Below, piece after piece: positions 1 through 6,197 of a stretch of 12,009 nucleotides of DNA. Origin of the DNA: Cuspidothrix sp046080125 (lineage in GTDB: Bacteria > Cyanobacteriota > Cyanobacteriia > Cyanobacteriales > Nostocaceae); NCBI GenBank assembly GCA_046080125.1, contig JBJTTJ010000029.1, forward strand, positions 1-12,009, given 5' to 3'. The position numbers and the translations under genes are program-made. The first letter of the stretch is position 1, and each line of letters starts with the position of its first letter. A model generated the notes under the pieces. The model had not been told where the DNA came from, searched no databases, and saw only the letters and a program-made list of their open reading frames with translations.

Positions 1-446
1 CAAATCAAGGACTAGCAGTAGCGCGGATGATGGCAATGATTACCTATCGTTATTGGGAGAGTTTTACAAATCGTTTTGGGAGACAACAGGATGAATCTAA
101 TCAATTTGCTATATCCAGTTATTTACAATATCAAGGTCAAAAATTAATAGAACGTTTTGATGCTAATACTTATATTACATTAAGTCATGCAATGGATAGT
201 CATGATGTTAGTAGAAACAGACAAAATTATCAATCTGTTTTACAAAGTATCAAACAACCAACTTTAGTTGTAGCGATTGATTCTGATGTTCTTTATCCTC
301 CAGTAGAACAACAAGAATTAGCAGATTTAATTCCTAATGCTCAACTAGGTTTACTCAAATCAATTCATGGACATGATGGGTTTTTAATTGATATGGAGGA
401 ATTGAATGAAATGTTAGTTTCTTTTAGACAAGAACAAAATATTTAA
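1..446 (+). CDS. metX: Homoserine O-acetyltransferase, C-terminal part (5' end outside window)
   Basis: Enzymes of this family use acetyl-CoA to acetylate the hydroxyl of homoserine, the entry step of the direct-sulfhydrylation route to methionine in the cytoplasm. The reading frame is open from base 3 and gives 147 residues with no start in the window. It begins NQGLAVARMMAMITYR, a stretch typical of MetX alpha/beta-hydrolases. The last two members of the catalytic triad are recognisable: the Asp in IDSDVLYPP and the His in HGHDGFL near the C-terminus. The nucleophile Ser lies upstream, outside the window. The stop is TAA at 444-446. A serine acetyl/succinyltransferase homologue of the same fold is possible, but the C-terminal motifs fit MetX best. 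The interrupted methyltransferase gene lies 55 nt downstream on the same strand. Confidence 0.88.
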   Translation, partial: NQGLAVARMMAMITYRYWESFTNRFGRQQDESNQFAISSYLQYQGQKLIERFDANTYITLSHAMDSHDVSRNRQNYQSVLQSIKQPTLVVAIDSDVLYPPVEQQELADLIPNAQLGLLKSIHGHDGFLIDMEELNEMLVSFRQEQNI

Positions 447-463
447 TTTAATTGATTTAATTT

Positions 464-483
464 AATTGTAGATAATTGTAGAT
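464..483. repeat. 10-bp tandem duplication
   Basis: AATTGTAGAT occurs twice head to tail (464-473 and 474-483) in the AT-rich spacer between metX and the broken methyltransferase. It is a short slippage-type duplication, and no function is evident. Confidence 0.6.
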
Positions 484-501
484 TTTTAGATCATTAGAAA
501 A

Positions 502-662
502 ATGCCTATTTACGATTCCATTGGTAAACAGTATTCAACAACTCGTATTCCTGACATTCGCATTGCTAAAAAATTAATTGATTTGCTAAATTTACCCAAT
601 AGTAGTATTATTGCTGATATTGGTGCAGGTACTGGTGGTTACAGTCAATTAATTGCTGTCAG
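502..662 (+). pseudogene. Class I SAM-dependent methyltransferase, 5' fragment interrupted by an insertion
   Basis: The ATG at 502 opens a frame beginning MPIYDSIGKQYSTTRIPD. It reaches the SAM-binding glycine-rich motif I, ADIGAGTGGYS, at residues 39-49. This is a typical start of small cytoplasmic methyltransferases, which usually run to 200-250 residues. After about codon 52 the frame enters foreign sequence with inverted ends and stops at 765 with a low-complexity tail (NNNNNS). Motifs II-IV and the rest of the fold are absent. Removing the insertion plus one copy of its 7-bp direct repeat would restore IAVSTVS and then an immediate TGA, so the loss also involved deletion or earlier decay. 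The native substrate is unknown. I am confident of the methyltransferase start and of its disruption. I am less sure how the 3' part was lost. Confidence 0.8.
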
Positions 663-1098
663 GGGGACAAGAAAACCGAAATCCATATATCGTAAGATTT
701 TCATAGTTTTAGCTCGAAAAAGTTTGCTGCACCATATCTCACTTAATAATAATAATAATTCCTAGTAAGCTTGCTCCTATCCCTAATTCTTTCGTTTGCT
801 TTTTGTCCAGAATCGCTTGATCTACTTCGGGCTAGCTGAGTAAAGCTAGAACCGCTTCTCAATAAGGGTTTCGCTGATTTTGGGAACAAAAAAGTGCAAG
901 GCTATGGCATTTAAAATCTCAAAATCCTTGCATTTCTATGGAAAATCAGGGGGTGAATTTGGAAACCAATCTCCCAAACCACCATTTTTTGCACTGTGTG
1001 GTATCTAGGTTCGCTTTGGCTAGTTTTTCAGCAAGTCCTACTTCTAGTGAGAGAAGCTAGAAGTCTTTGTTGGCAAGTTTTCTAGCTGGCTTGTCCCC
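663..1098. mobile_element. Short non-autonomous insertion (decayed IS or MITE-like), 436 bp
   Basis: The ends are a perfect 9-bp inverted repeat, GGGGACAAG (663-671) and CTTGTCCCC (1090-1098). CTGTCAG lies directly outside each end (656-662 and 1099-1105), as expected for a 7-bp target duplication. An alternative reading gives 11-bp inverted ends (AGGGGGACAAG) with a 3-bp GTC duplication. No intact transposase is present. On the minus strand about 858-690 a protein-like frame (EAVLALLS, stop, PEVDQAILDKKQTKELGI) is broken by stops and may be a transposon coding remnant. Inside are inverted pairs, TGCAAGG/CCTTGCA (895-901, 926-932) and the hairpin at 1040-1064. The family is not recognised. 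The element splits the upstream methyltransferase. Confidence 0.68.
1040..1064. repeat. 8-bp perfect hairpin inside the insertion
   Basis: ACTTCTAG (1040-1047) and CTAGAAGT (1057-1064) are exact reverse complements around a 9-nt loop. The hairpin sits 26 bases inside the right inverted end. It may be part of the subterminal transposase-binding structure or a weak terminator, since CTTTGTT follows it. Confidence 0.45.
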
Positions 1099-1105
1099 CT
1101 GTCAG

Positions 1106-1251
1106 TACAGTCAGTTGAAGAAGTTGTATCTTTCAACAACAGCATTTTGTAGGAAGGTTTCATTTGAGTTGGGAATTACAACTTGTAGTATGATCCAATG
1201 TTAATCTTTTCGGATCAAATATCTATTACAAAAAAATAAAAATAGTTTTTA
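1106..1251. other. Intergenic stretch right of the insertion; no gene seen
   Basis: No convincing coding continuation of the interrupted methyltransferase is visible in any frame. One frame stays open for about 30 codons (1106-1204) but has no recognisable motif. An 8-bp inverted pair, AAGTTGTA (1121-1128) and TACAACTT (1177-1184), is present. From about 1200 on the sequence becomes very AT-rich, leading into the promoter-like region of the next gene. Confidence 0.4.
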
Positions 1252-1279
1252 TAGAAAAATGCTACAGTTAAAATATAAT
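1252..1279 (+). promoter_or_regulatory. Sigma70-type promoter candidate for the RNA methyltransferase gene
   Basis: A perfect -10 hexamer TATAAT (1274-1279) is preceded, after a 16-nt spacer, by TAGAAA (1252-1257), which matches TTGACA at 4 of 6 positions. Transcription would begin near 1286, about 50 nt before the preferred ATG at 1335. It lies in very AT-rich DNA, so a chance match is possible. Confidence 0.4.
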
Positions 1280-1334
1280 ACAATTAATAACAATCATTTT
1301 TCACTCAACTTAGTTTAACTCATTGGTTAGTAAA

Positions 1335-2447
1335 ATGCGTTCAAATCCTGATCATACAAAAACGATGGCTGTGTATTTATTATGTTTTTCTGGCTTGGCA
1401 GATATTGTTGAGATAGAACTTAATAATAATCATGTCAAGGGTAATTTATTAGCAAAATATCACCTTCGAGATCATGATCTTATTATTTGGCAGTGTCAGA
1501 ATGCAGATATAATAAAATTAAAAAAATTAAGAACAGTAGAAGATATATTCTATGCTTTTAACATTAAACCTTTTCAGTTAGAAAAGTTAGGCGATTTTAA
1601 AAAAAAGTGTAATTTCGATATAAATTTATTTCGTAAGGTTATTTTTGAATCCATTAACTTAAAAAATATTTTATATGGGCATCAATCTAAAAAGAAATCT
1701 GTTAGTTATATCTCATTTGTAAAACAAGATATAGATCATGGAGTAGCAAGAAAAGCAGTAGCTCGTCATTTGAATCAAATTTTTGCTACAGCATTTCCTA
1801 AATGGAAATGTAACGATCCAGCAGATATGGAATGTTGGGGTTTTTGGATTAAAGATCAACTTTTTGTTGGCATTAGGATTACTCCACCTAGTTTTCGTGC
1901 TAGAACTTATAAAGATGAAGAACGTCAAGGTTCATTAAGACCTACAATTGCCGCAGCAATAGCGGTTCTGTCAAATCCTAATCCTAGTGATAAATTGGTT
2001 GATCCAATGTGCGGCAGTGGAACTTTATTAATTGAAAGAGGATTTTTAGCATCATATACTTCTCTTTCAGGCTATGATATAGATCCTAATGCTACTCGTT
2101 TAGCTATAGCCAATATAGCTAATGCTGGGATTAAACATATTGATATAAAAACTGAAGATGCAACAGATTTACCTGTAGAAAATGGAAGATTTAATTGTCT
2201 TATTTGTAATTTACCATTTGGCAAAATTTATGGTGATCGTAACACCAACTTAGAGCTTTACTATAGATGTTTAAAAGAATGGTCTAGAGTAATAGAATTA
2301 GGTGGACGGGCGATTGTACTTACTTCTGATACTGAAAGTTTTCGTCAAGCGCAAAAAAAGTTAAGTAGTAGTTGGAAAATACAGAAAAATTTTAGATTTA
2401 AAGTATTAGGAATATGGGCTAATTGCTTTGTTTTATGTAGAATTTAG
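1335..2447 (+). CDS. THUMP / UPF0020-type SAM-dependent RNA (tRNA) methyltransferase, Trm14/TrmN-like
   Basis: The predicted protein has 370 residues. The N-terminal half (about 11-160) fits a THUMP-type RNA-binding region; its opening YLLCFSGLADIVEIEL resembles the GLE-IA-EL start of this family. The C-terminal half is a Rossmann methyltransferase, with PPSFRAR-type linker residues, SAM motif VDPMCGSGTLLIE from about residue 222, and catalytic motif NLPFG from about residue 292. The (N/D)PPY-like motif is known from N2-guanine or N6-adenine RNA methylation; relatives Trm14 and TrmN make m2G6 in tRNA. The target base here is inferred. ATG 1335 was chosen over an upstream in-frame TTG (1323). 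ATG 1365 is also plausible because it lies directly before the conserved N-terminus, and neither has a clear ribosome site. The gene appears intact. Confidence 0.85.
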   Translation: MRSNPDHTKTMAVYLLCFSGLADIVEIELNNNHVKGNLLAKYHLRDHDLIIWQCQNADIIKLKKLRTVEDIFYAFNIKPFQLEKLGDFKKKCNFDINLFRKVIFESINLKNILYGHQSKKKSVSYISFVKQDIDHGVARKAVARHLNQIFATAFPKWKCNDPADMECWGFWIKDQLFVGIRITPPSFRARTYKDEERQGSLRPTIAAAIAVLSNPNPSDKLVDPMCGSGTLLIERGFLASYTSLSGYDIDPNATRLAIANIANAGIKHIDIKTEDATDLPVENGRFNCLICNLPFGKIYGDRNTNLELYYRCLKEWSRVIELGGRAIVLTSDTESFRQAQKKLSSSWKIQKNFRFKVLGIWANCFVLCRI

Positions 2448-2458
2448 TGTCGACTTAA

Positions 2459-2486
2459 TTGGGTATCTTGGCTCAATACCAATTTT
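2459..2486 (+). terminator. Weak rho-independent terminator candidate after the RNA methyltransferase gene
   Basis: A stem TTGG(G)TAT / ATACCAA, with one bulged G and a 9-nt loop, is followed directly by TTTT (2483-2486). It starts 12 nt after the stop codon. The stem is only 7 bp and not GC-rich, so efficiency is doubtful. Confidence 0.3.
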
Positions 2487-2550
2487 AGTGGCTGGTGTTT
2501 GAGTAACCCCTTTTCGTCACTTCGGTAATGATAAAACTTAATTTATTGTA

Positions 2551-2612
2551 AAATTATTATTGAGGAGGCAAAATCCTTGCTAAATTATTATTGAGGAGGC
2601 AAAATCCTTGCT
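2551..2612. repeat. Perfect 31-bp tandem duplication carrying Shine-Dalgarno motifs
   Basis: The 31 bases at 2551-2581 are repeated exactly at 2582-2612. Each copy holds GAGGAGG (2562-2568 and 2593-2599), a near-ideal anti-16S sequence. Each is followed after 8 nt by TTG (2577 and 2608), opening micro-frames of 5 and 8 codons (MLNYY and MLFSTLVV). The TTG at 2608 is in frame with the glycosyltransferase ATG at 2650 but is separated from it by TAG and TAA. The duplication lies in the leader of the glycosyltransferase operon. It could be a slippage duplication or a translated leader. Confidence 0.85.
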
Positions 2613-2649
2613 ATTCTCTACCTTAGTTGTTTAGATATAAATATTCTGT

Positions 2650-3399
2650 ATGTTTTCTATAGGTGTTATCTACATTGCTACAGGAAAGAGGTATATCGAA
2701 GAAGCGTGTCACTCAGTATCAACTCTGAAAAGCTATATGCCACATATACACGTTACTGCTTTTTTAAGCGAAGAAGTTGCTTGTTCTGACTTTAATGATA
2801 TTAGAGTTATTGACAGCCCTCGATATTCATTCATGGATAAAGTTTTGTCGATAGTTCAAACACCTTATGACTTTACTTTATTTCTTGATACAGACACTCA
2901 TATAGTTGATGATATATCTGAGCTTTTTACAGTTCTAGATAAATTCGACATTGCTGCTCCTCATGCACCGATTGATCATTTTATTTCTGCCGTTCCCAGC
3001 ACTTTTCCAGAGTTAAATACAGGTGTAATAGCATTTAAAAAAAATCAAAAGGTTGAAAAATTCTTTTTTAGGTGGCATAACTTATATACAAGAGATATGG
3101 AGCAAGAAGAAACAATTGGTATTTTTCCCGATCAGCCATCTTTTAGAGAAGCCTTGTATGACAGCGAGCTAAGAATTTGTTTCTTGCCGCATGAATATAA
3201 TTGTATGGTTGGATATACAGTTTTTTTGAGTGGGAAAGTTAAAATTTTTCATGGCAGAGATCAGAATTTGCCAGCAATTATCCAATCAATCAATCAAAAA
3301 TGTGGAAAACTTAGAAGCTTTGTTCCAAAACTTGGGACAGTTACTCTAGTCAATAATTTTATCAGTATTGATCCTCTAGAAAAAATCTCCTACACTTAA
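2650..3399 (+). CDS. Nucleotide-sugar-dependent glycosyltransferase with DxD motif (GT8-like GT-A fold)
   Basis: This 249-residue protein probably transfers a sugar from a nucleotide sugar using a divalent metal. The N-terminus FSIGVIYIATGKRYIEEA fits the first beta strand and helix of a GT-A fold. YDFTLFLDTDTHIVDD (73-88) carries the metal-binding DTD at 80-82. ELNTGVIAFKKN (121-132) is the usual NTGV element, and FPDQPSFREALY (159-170) resembles the DQ motif of GT8/GT77-like proteins. FHGR at 200-203 could supply the C-terminal metal-binding His. There is no signal peptide or membrane segment, so it is probably cytoplasmic. The ribosome site before ATG 2650 is weak. It is the first gene of an eight-gene same-strand run, 28 nt before the radical SAM gene. 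Sugar and acceptor are unknown. Confidence 0.75.
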   Translation: MFSIGVIYIATGKRYIEEACHSVSTLKSYMPHIHVTAFLSEEVACSDFNDIRVIDSPRYSFMDKVLSIVQTPYDFTLFLDTDTHIVDDISELFTVLDKFDIAAPHAPIDHFISAVPSTFPELNTGVIAFKKNQKVEKFFFRWHNLYTRDMEQEETIGIFPDQPSFREALYDSELRICFLPHEYNCMVGYTVFLSGKVKIFHGRDQNLPAIIQSINQKCGKLRSFVPKLGTVTLVNNFISIDPLEKISYT

Positions 3400-3427
3400 A
3401 ATTATTGAATTGAAGAATCTATAAATT

Positions 3428-4114
3428 ATGAAAATTTACCAGGTCGAAATTTCAAATTTTTGTAATCTTACTTGCTCTTACTGTCCTCATCCTAATCAAT
3501 CTAGACCAAAGGGTTTCATGTCATTCAATACATTTATTGATGTAATTGATTTGGTTGTTAAATGTGGACAGAAAAATGTATATTTACACAATTTTGGAGA
3601 ACCATTACTTCATCCAGAGTTACCTAAATTTATCTCCTATGCAATTAGTCAAGGAGTAAATTCCTGTTTTTACACTAATGGATTGCTTTTAGATGAATAT
3701 CTATCTAGAGAACTGTACGATGCAGGTCTACGCGAAATATGCATATCTGAACATCTTAAAGGAGAAAAAGAGAGAATAGAGGTCATGCTTGATCAGCAAT
3801 CAATACCTTTGAAGATTCTAGAAACTTACCTACCCAATGAAAATACAAAGCATGACTGGGCTAGACAAGTGTCTACTACTAAGACAGCATCAGAGGCTAT
3901 CACTAAAAATGACCAACCTTGTATTTTTGAACAGCAAAATGCTGTTGTAATACTTTGGAATGGACGCATTAATGTTTGTTGTATTGATGTTCAGGGTTTT
4001 GCTAATAGTGGAACTGTTCGAGAGTTTTTAATGAAGCCTGAAAGTTATAATTTTAAACCCATTCCTCTATGTAATTCATGTAACTTAATGAGAGGTGAAG
4101 AGGAACTTACATGA
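3428..4114 (+). CDS. Compact radical SAM protein with SPASM-like C-terminal cysteines
   Basis: The N-terminus reads VEISNFCNLTCSYCPHP. This gives the canonical C12-x3-C16-x2-C19 site that binds the [4Fe-4S] cluster used to cleave SAM into a 5'-deoxyadenosyl radical. FGEPLLHPEL (56-65) is the GGEP-like motif of the partial TIM barrel. Extra cysteines near the C-terminus (165, 184, 185, 215, 218) suggest a truncated SPASM/Twitch-type auxiliary cluster site. At 228 residues it is clearly shorter than ordinary 300-400 residue SPASM enzymes, yet start and stop look natural. Its stop overlaps the next methyltransferase start (ATGA, 4111-4114), implying translational coupling. Surrounded by glycosyltransferases, it may epimerise, dehydrate or oxidise a sugar or its acceptor. 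The reaction is not determinable from the sequence. Confidence 0.85.
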   Translation: MKIYQVEISNFCNLTCSYCPHPNQSRPKGFMSFNTFIDVIDLVVKCGQKNVYLHNFGEPLLHPELPKFISYAISQGVNSCFYTNGLLLDEYLSRELYDAGLREICISEHLKGEKERIEVMLDQQSIPLKILETYLPNENTKHDWARQVSTTKTASEAITKNDQPCIFEQQNAVVILWNGRINVCCIDVQGFANSGTVREFLMKPESYNFKPIPLCNSCNLMRGEEELT

Positions 4115-4812
4115 TAAAAAAAGAGAATTCAAAAGCTTATGAAACAATAGACGAGGTGTGGGAGTCCTTAAGTGAATTTCTTGGCAATGATTTTAATCCT
4201 ATGCTTACTAATTATCAGAATTGCTGTGAATTTTGCGATCAAGAGTTTGCTAGATTAAGAGAACTTTTTTATCATGAAAGCTTGGCATATCTATATGATC
4301 TTACTCATTTCCACTTTTTATCCTACAAAGATAGATTTTTCAGTCTTGTTGAGGGTGCAGCGCAAAAATTAGATTTGCAGACAATCGCTGACTTTGGTTG
4401 TGGAGTCGGGTTAGATGGTCAAATGCTTATTAAACGAGGCTTGAATGTTAGTTTTATAGATTTTTATTCACCTTGCACAGAATTTCTGAAATGGAGACTA
4501 GCCAAAGATATGAATTTACAAGTAGAAGTTCTAGAATTATATAAAACACATCACAAATATGATCTTGCTTATGCGGTTGATGTGTTAGAACATATTCCAG
4601 ATCCAAATCTTTTTCTAGACTATATCTTTAAGTCTGCTCATTACGTATGTATAAATCTATTTCCTCACGATTTATCATGTTGGGATTCTCAGGATATGCA
4701 CTTACCATTAAATCACTGGCAACTTTATATGTCTTGTTTAGGAACACTTATTCAAGTTGACAATAGTGGAGATACAGTGGTAACTTTATGGAAAAGTAAA
4801 GATTTAATTTAG
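4111..4812 (+). CDS. Class I SAM-dependent methyltransferase
   Basis: The protein has 233 residues. A helical N-terminal extension (about 1-85) contains aromatic and His-rich text (HFHFLSYKDRFF) and a cysteine pair region, CCEFCDQE, at 38-45. The Rossmann core starts at IADFGCGVGLDGQ (92-104, motif I). It continues with an acidic residue at the end of strand 2 (FIDFYSP, D117) and YAVDVLEHIPDP (154-165), the motif IV region typical of small-molecule methyltransferases. Methyl transfer to a sugar hydroxyl or amino group is a reasonable inference from the setting. The three cysteines near the N-terminus are unusual and might bind metal, but that is speculation. The start overlaps the radical SAM stop by 4 nt, so the two are probably made together. 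The GT2 gene follows after 36 nt. Confidence 0.8.
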   Translation: MIKKENSKAYETIDEVWESLSEFLGNDFNPMLTNYQNCCEFCDQEFARLRELFYHESLAYLYDLTHFHFLSYKDRFFSLVEGAAQKLDLQTIADFGCGVGLDGQMLIKRGLNVSFIDFYSPCTEFLKWRLAKDMNLQVEVLELYKTHHKYDLAYAVDVLEHIPDPNLFLDYIFKSAHYVCINLFPHDLSCWDSQDMHLPLNHWQLYMSCLGTLIQVDNSGDTVVTLWKSKDLI

Positions 4813-4848
4813 TTGGCAGAAATTTAACATTAACAAAGGATTAAATTT

Positions 4849-5625
4849 ATGAATAACAATCAAATTACACTTGTTATTACAGCACATCATGCTCGATACC
4901 TTACTGAAGCATTATTATCAGTTGCAAGTCAGACTTCAAAACAATTCAACTTGGTCTGTTGTGCTGATGTGAGTTATGGTTTAGAAGATTATAAATGTTT
5001 TGAAGAGATTTTACCCTATATTCAATGTCAAAAAAAACTCCTCTTAGCCATTGAACGAAACGGAACTGCTGGATTTGTAAGAAATGTTGGGTTTGATAAC
5101 GCAGAAACCGAATGGATTGGCTATCTAGATGGTGATGACTTGCTTCATATTGATGCTGTTAATTATGTTAGAAGCATTCTTCAAGATCCGTGTTCTTTGA
5201 ATGTAGATATATTTTCATCTGGGAGAGTCAGAATTCATACTGATGGACGATTAGAACCAATTTCTGATTCGTTGAACTATTTACCACCGTTGACTATTTA
5301 CAACTATGATCCAGAATTGAGTCAAGATATTGTTGAGTTTTATCAATTTCAAATAATTAGAAAAAGTATTTGGGAAGCTTATAAATATGACGAAACAACT
5401 AACGGAGAAGATATTGATTTTATGCTCCATCATCTTTTGGTGAGACACTTTAAGAAAATACCTAAATATCTTTATTATCATCGCTACACTCCAAACAGCT
5501 TTTCATCTGTATGCTTTGCACAAGGTGATATTTGTACACGAAGATATGCTAATGGTTACTATAGAAAGCTATTTCAAGAAAAATTTTCTCCTTGCTTTAG
5601 AGGTAATTTTAAAAATTATAATTGA
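4849..5625 (+). CDS. Family 2 (GT2) glycosyltransferase, copy A of a paralogous pair
   Basis: The 258-residue protein is a GT-A-fold inverting glycosyltransferase type. ITLVITAHHARYLTEALLSV (6-25) is the nucleotide-binding first strand and helix. NGTAGFVRN (71-79) precedes the metal and sugar-nucleotide motif YLDGDDLL (92-99). NGEDIDF further on is the ED-type catalytic-base region common in GT2. There are no membrane helices. Ribosome site AAAGGA lies 8 nt before ATG 4849. A second copy at 7372-8151 is about 80% identical by eye over nearly the full length, differing mostly at the N-terminal few residues, in the 5310-5340 region and at the C-terminus. Such pairs may add two related sugars in succession. 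Donor and acceptor are unknown. Confidence 0.88.
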   Translation: MNNNQITLVITAHHARYLTEALLSVASQTSKQFNLVCCADVSYGLEDYKCFEEILPYIQCQKKLLLAIERNGTAGFVRNVGFDNAETEWIGYLDGDDLLHIDAVNYVRSILQDPCSLNVDIFSSGRVRIHTDGRLEPISDSLNYLPPLTIYNYDPELSQDIVEFYQFQIIRKSIWEAYKYDETTNGEDIDFMLHHLLVRHFKKIPKYLYYHRYTPNSFSSVCFAQGDICTRRYANGYYRKLFQEKFSPCFRGNFKNYN

Positions 5626-5636
5626 GAGATTAAAAA

Positions 5637-6197
5637 ATGACTAGTTTGAATAATGCTTTTAGCTATGATTACTTTGACAATCCCAATGGCAATGGCTACC
5701 AGGGATATACGGAGCAATACAATGGGGACTACCCGTCTATTAATTGGAAAGAGTGTGCTGATTACTGTCAAAGCTTAAATATATCTTCAGCTTTAGATTT
5801 AGGTTGTGCAAAAGGATATTTAGTCAAAGCCTTAGTTTCTTCTGGAATTTCTGCAAAGGGTTATGATATTAGTGAATACGCTCTTTCTTTTGCAAGTGGA
5901 ATACCATGTTACAAATATGATATCCGTAATGGTATCCCTGATAGGGCTGACGCTATATTTGCTTTGAGTGTTCTCTTATATATTGACGAAAATGAAATTG
6001 CGTCAATGATGAAGTCAATATATGCGGCAACTCAAAAAATATTTTTATTTTCTTCATATTACGATGAAGAAAAACAAGAGATTCCTGATAATTTGCGCCT
6101 TACAACCCGTTCATATCTCTGGTGGAAAGAGCAAATTGAGCAAACAGGTTTTGTTTTTTTATCTAGGGAGAAGTATTTTGATGTCTACAAAAAATAA
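5637..6197 (+). CDS. Class I SAM-dependent methyltransferase, small
   Basis: At 186 residues this is a short but apparently complete class I methyltransferase. The N-terminus is rich in Tyr, Asn and Gly (YDYFDNPNGNGYQGYTEQYNG, split over residues 10-30), possibly a substrate-binding cap. Motif I is SALDLGCAKGYLVKAL (51-66). The acidic end of strand 2 is GYDISEYAL (75-83). The motif IV region is ADAIFALSVLLYI (104-116). RSYLWWKEQIEQTGFVF (about 158-174) matches the late-helix/strand element of the fold. It starts 11 nt after the GT2 stop. Its last 17 nt (6181-6197) also encode the start of the next gene in another frame. It may methylate a sugar or its acceptor, judged only by neighbours. Confidence 0.78.
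   Translation: MTSLNNAFSYDYFDNPNGNGYQGYTEQYNGDYPSINWKECADYCQSLNISSALDLGCAKGYLVKALVSSGISAKGYDISEYALSFASGIPCYKYDIRNGIPDRADAIFALSVLLYIDENEIASMMKSIYAATQKIFLFSSYYDEEKQEIPDNLRLTTRSYLWWKEQIEQTGFVFLSREKYFDVYKK
6165..6170 (+). promoter_or_regulatory. Ribosome binding site deciding the GT-B gene start
   Basis: AGGGAG lies 10 nt before ATG 6181, inside the 3' end of the methyltransferase gene. It supports 6181 rather than the in-frame ATG at 6022, which would overlap the methyltransferase by 176 nt and add 53 residues unlike a folded domain. Confidence 0.65.

Noticed and set aside
502..765. An intact 87-residue protein
   Set aside because: Conserved methyltransferase text ends at about codon 52. The remainder is read from inside the insertion and ends in poly-Asn.
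1713..1928. Minus-strand 71-codon frame inside the RNA methyltransferase gene
   Set aside because: It is Ser/Phe/Ile-rich low-complexity text with no motif, and the sense strand encodes a clear enzyme.
2551..2612. 31-bp repeats as a CRISPR array
   Set aside because: There are only two copies, with no spacer between them and no cas genes. It is a tandem duplication.
5281..5481. Minus-strand 66-codon frame inside GT2 copy A
   Set aside because: It is antisense to conserved GT2 sequence, AT-driven and has no recognisable domain.
6022..6180. Longer GT-B protein starting at ATG 6022 (53 extra residues)
   Set aside because: It would overlap the methyltransferase gene by 176 nt. The extra residues are the shifted reading of that gene, and ATG 6181 has a ribosome site directly before a typical N-terminus.
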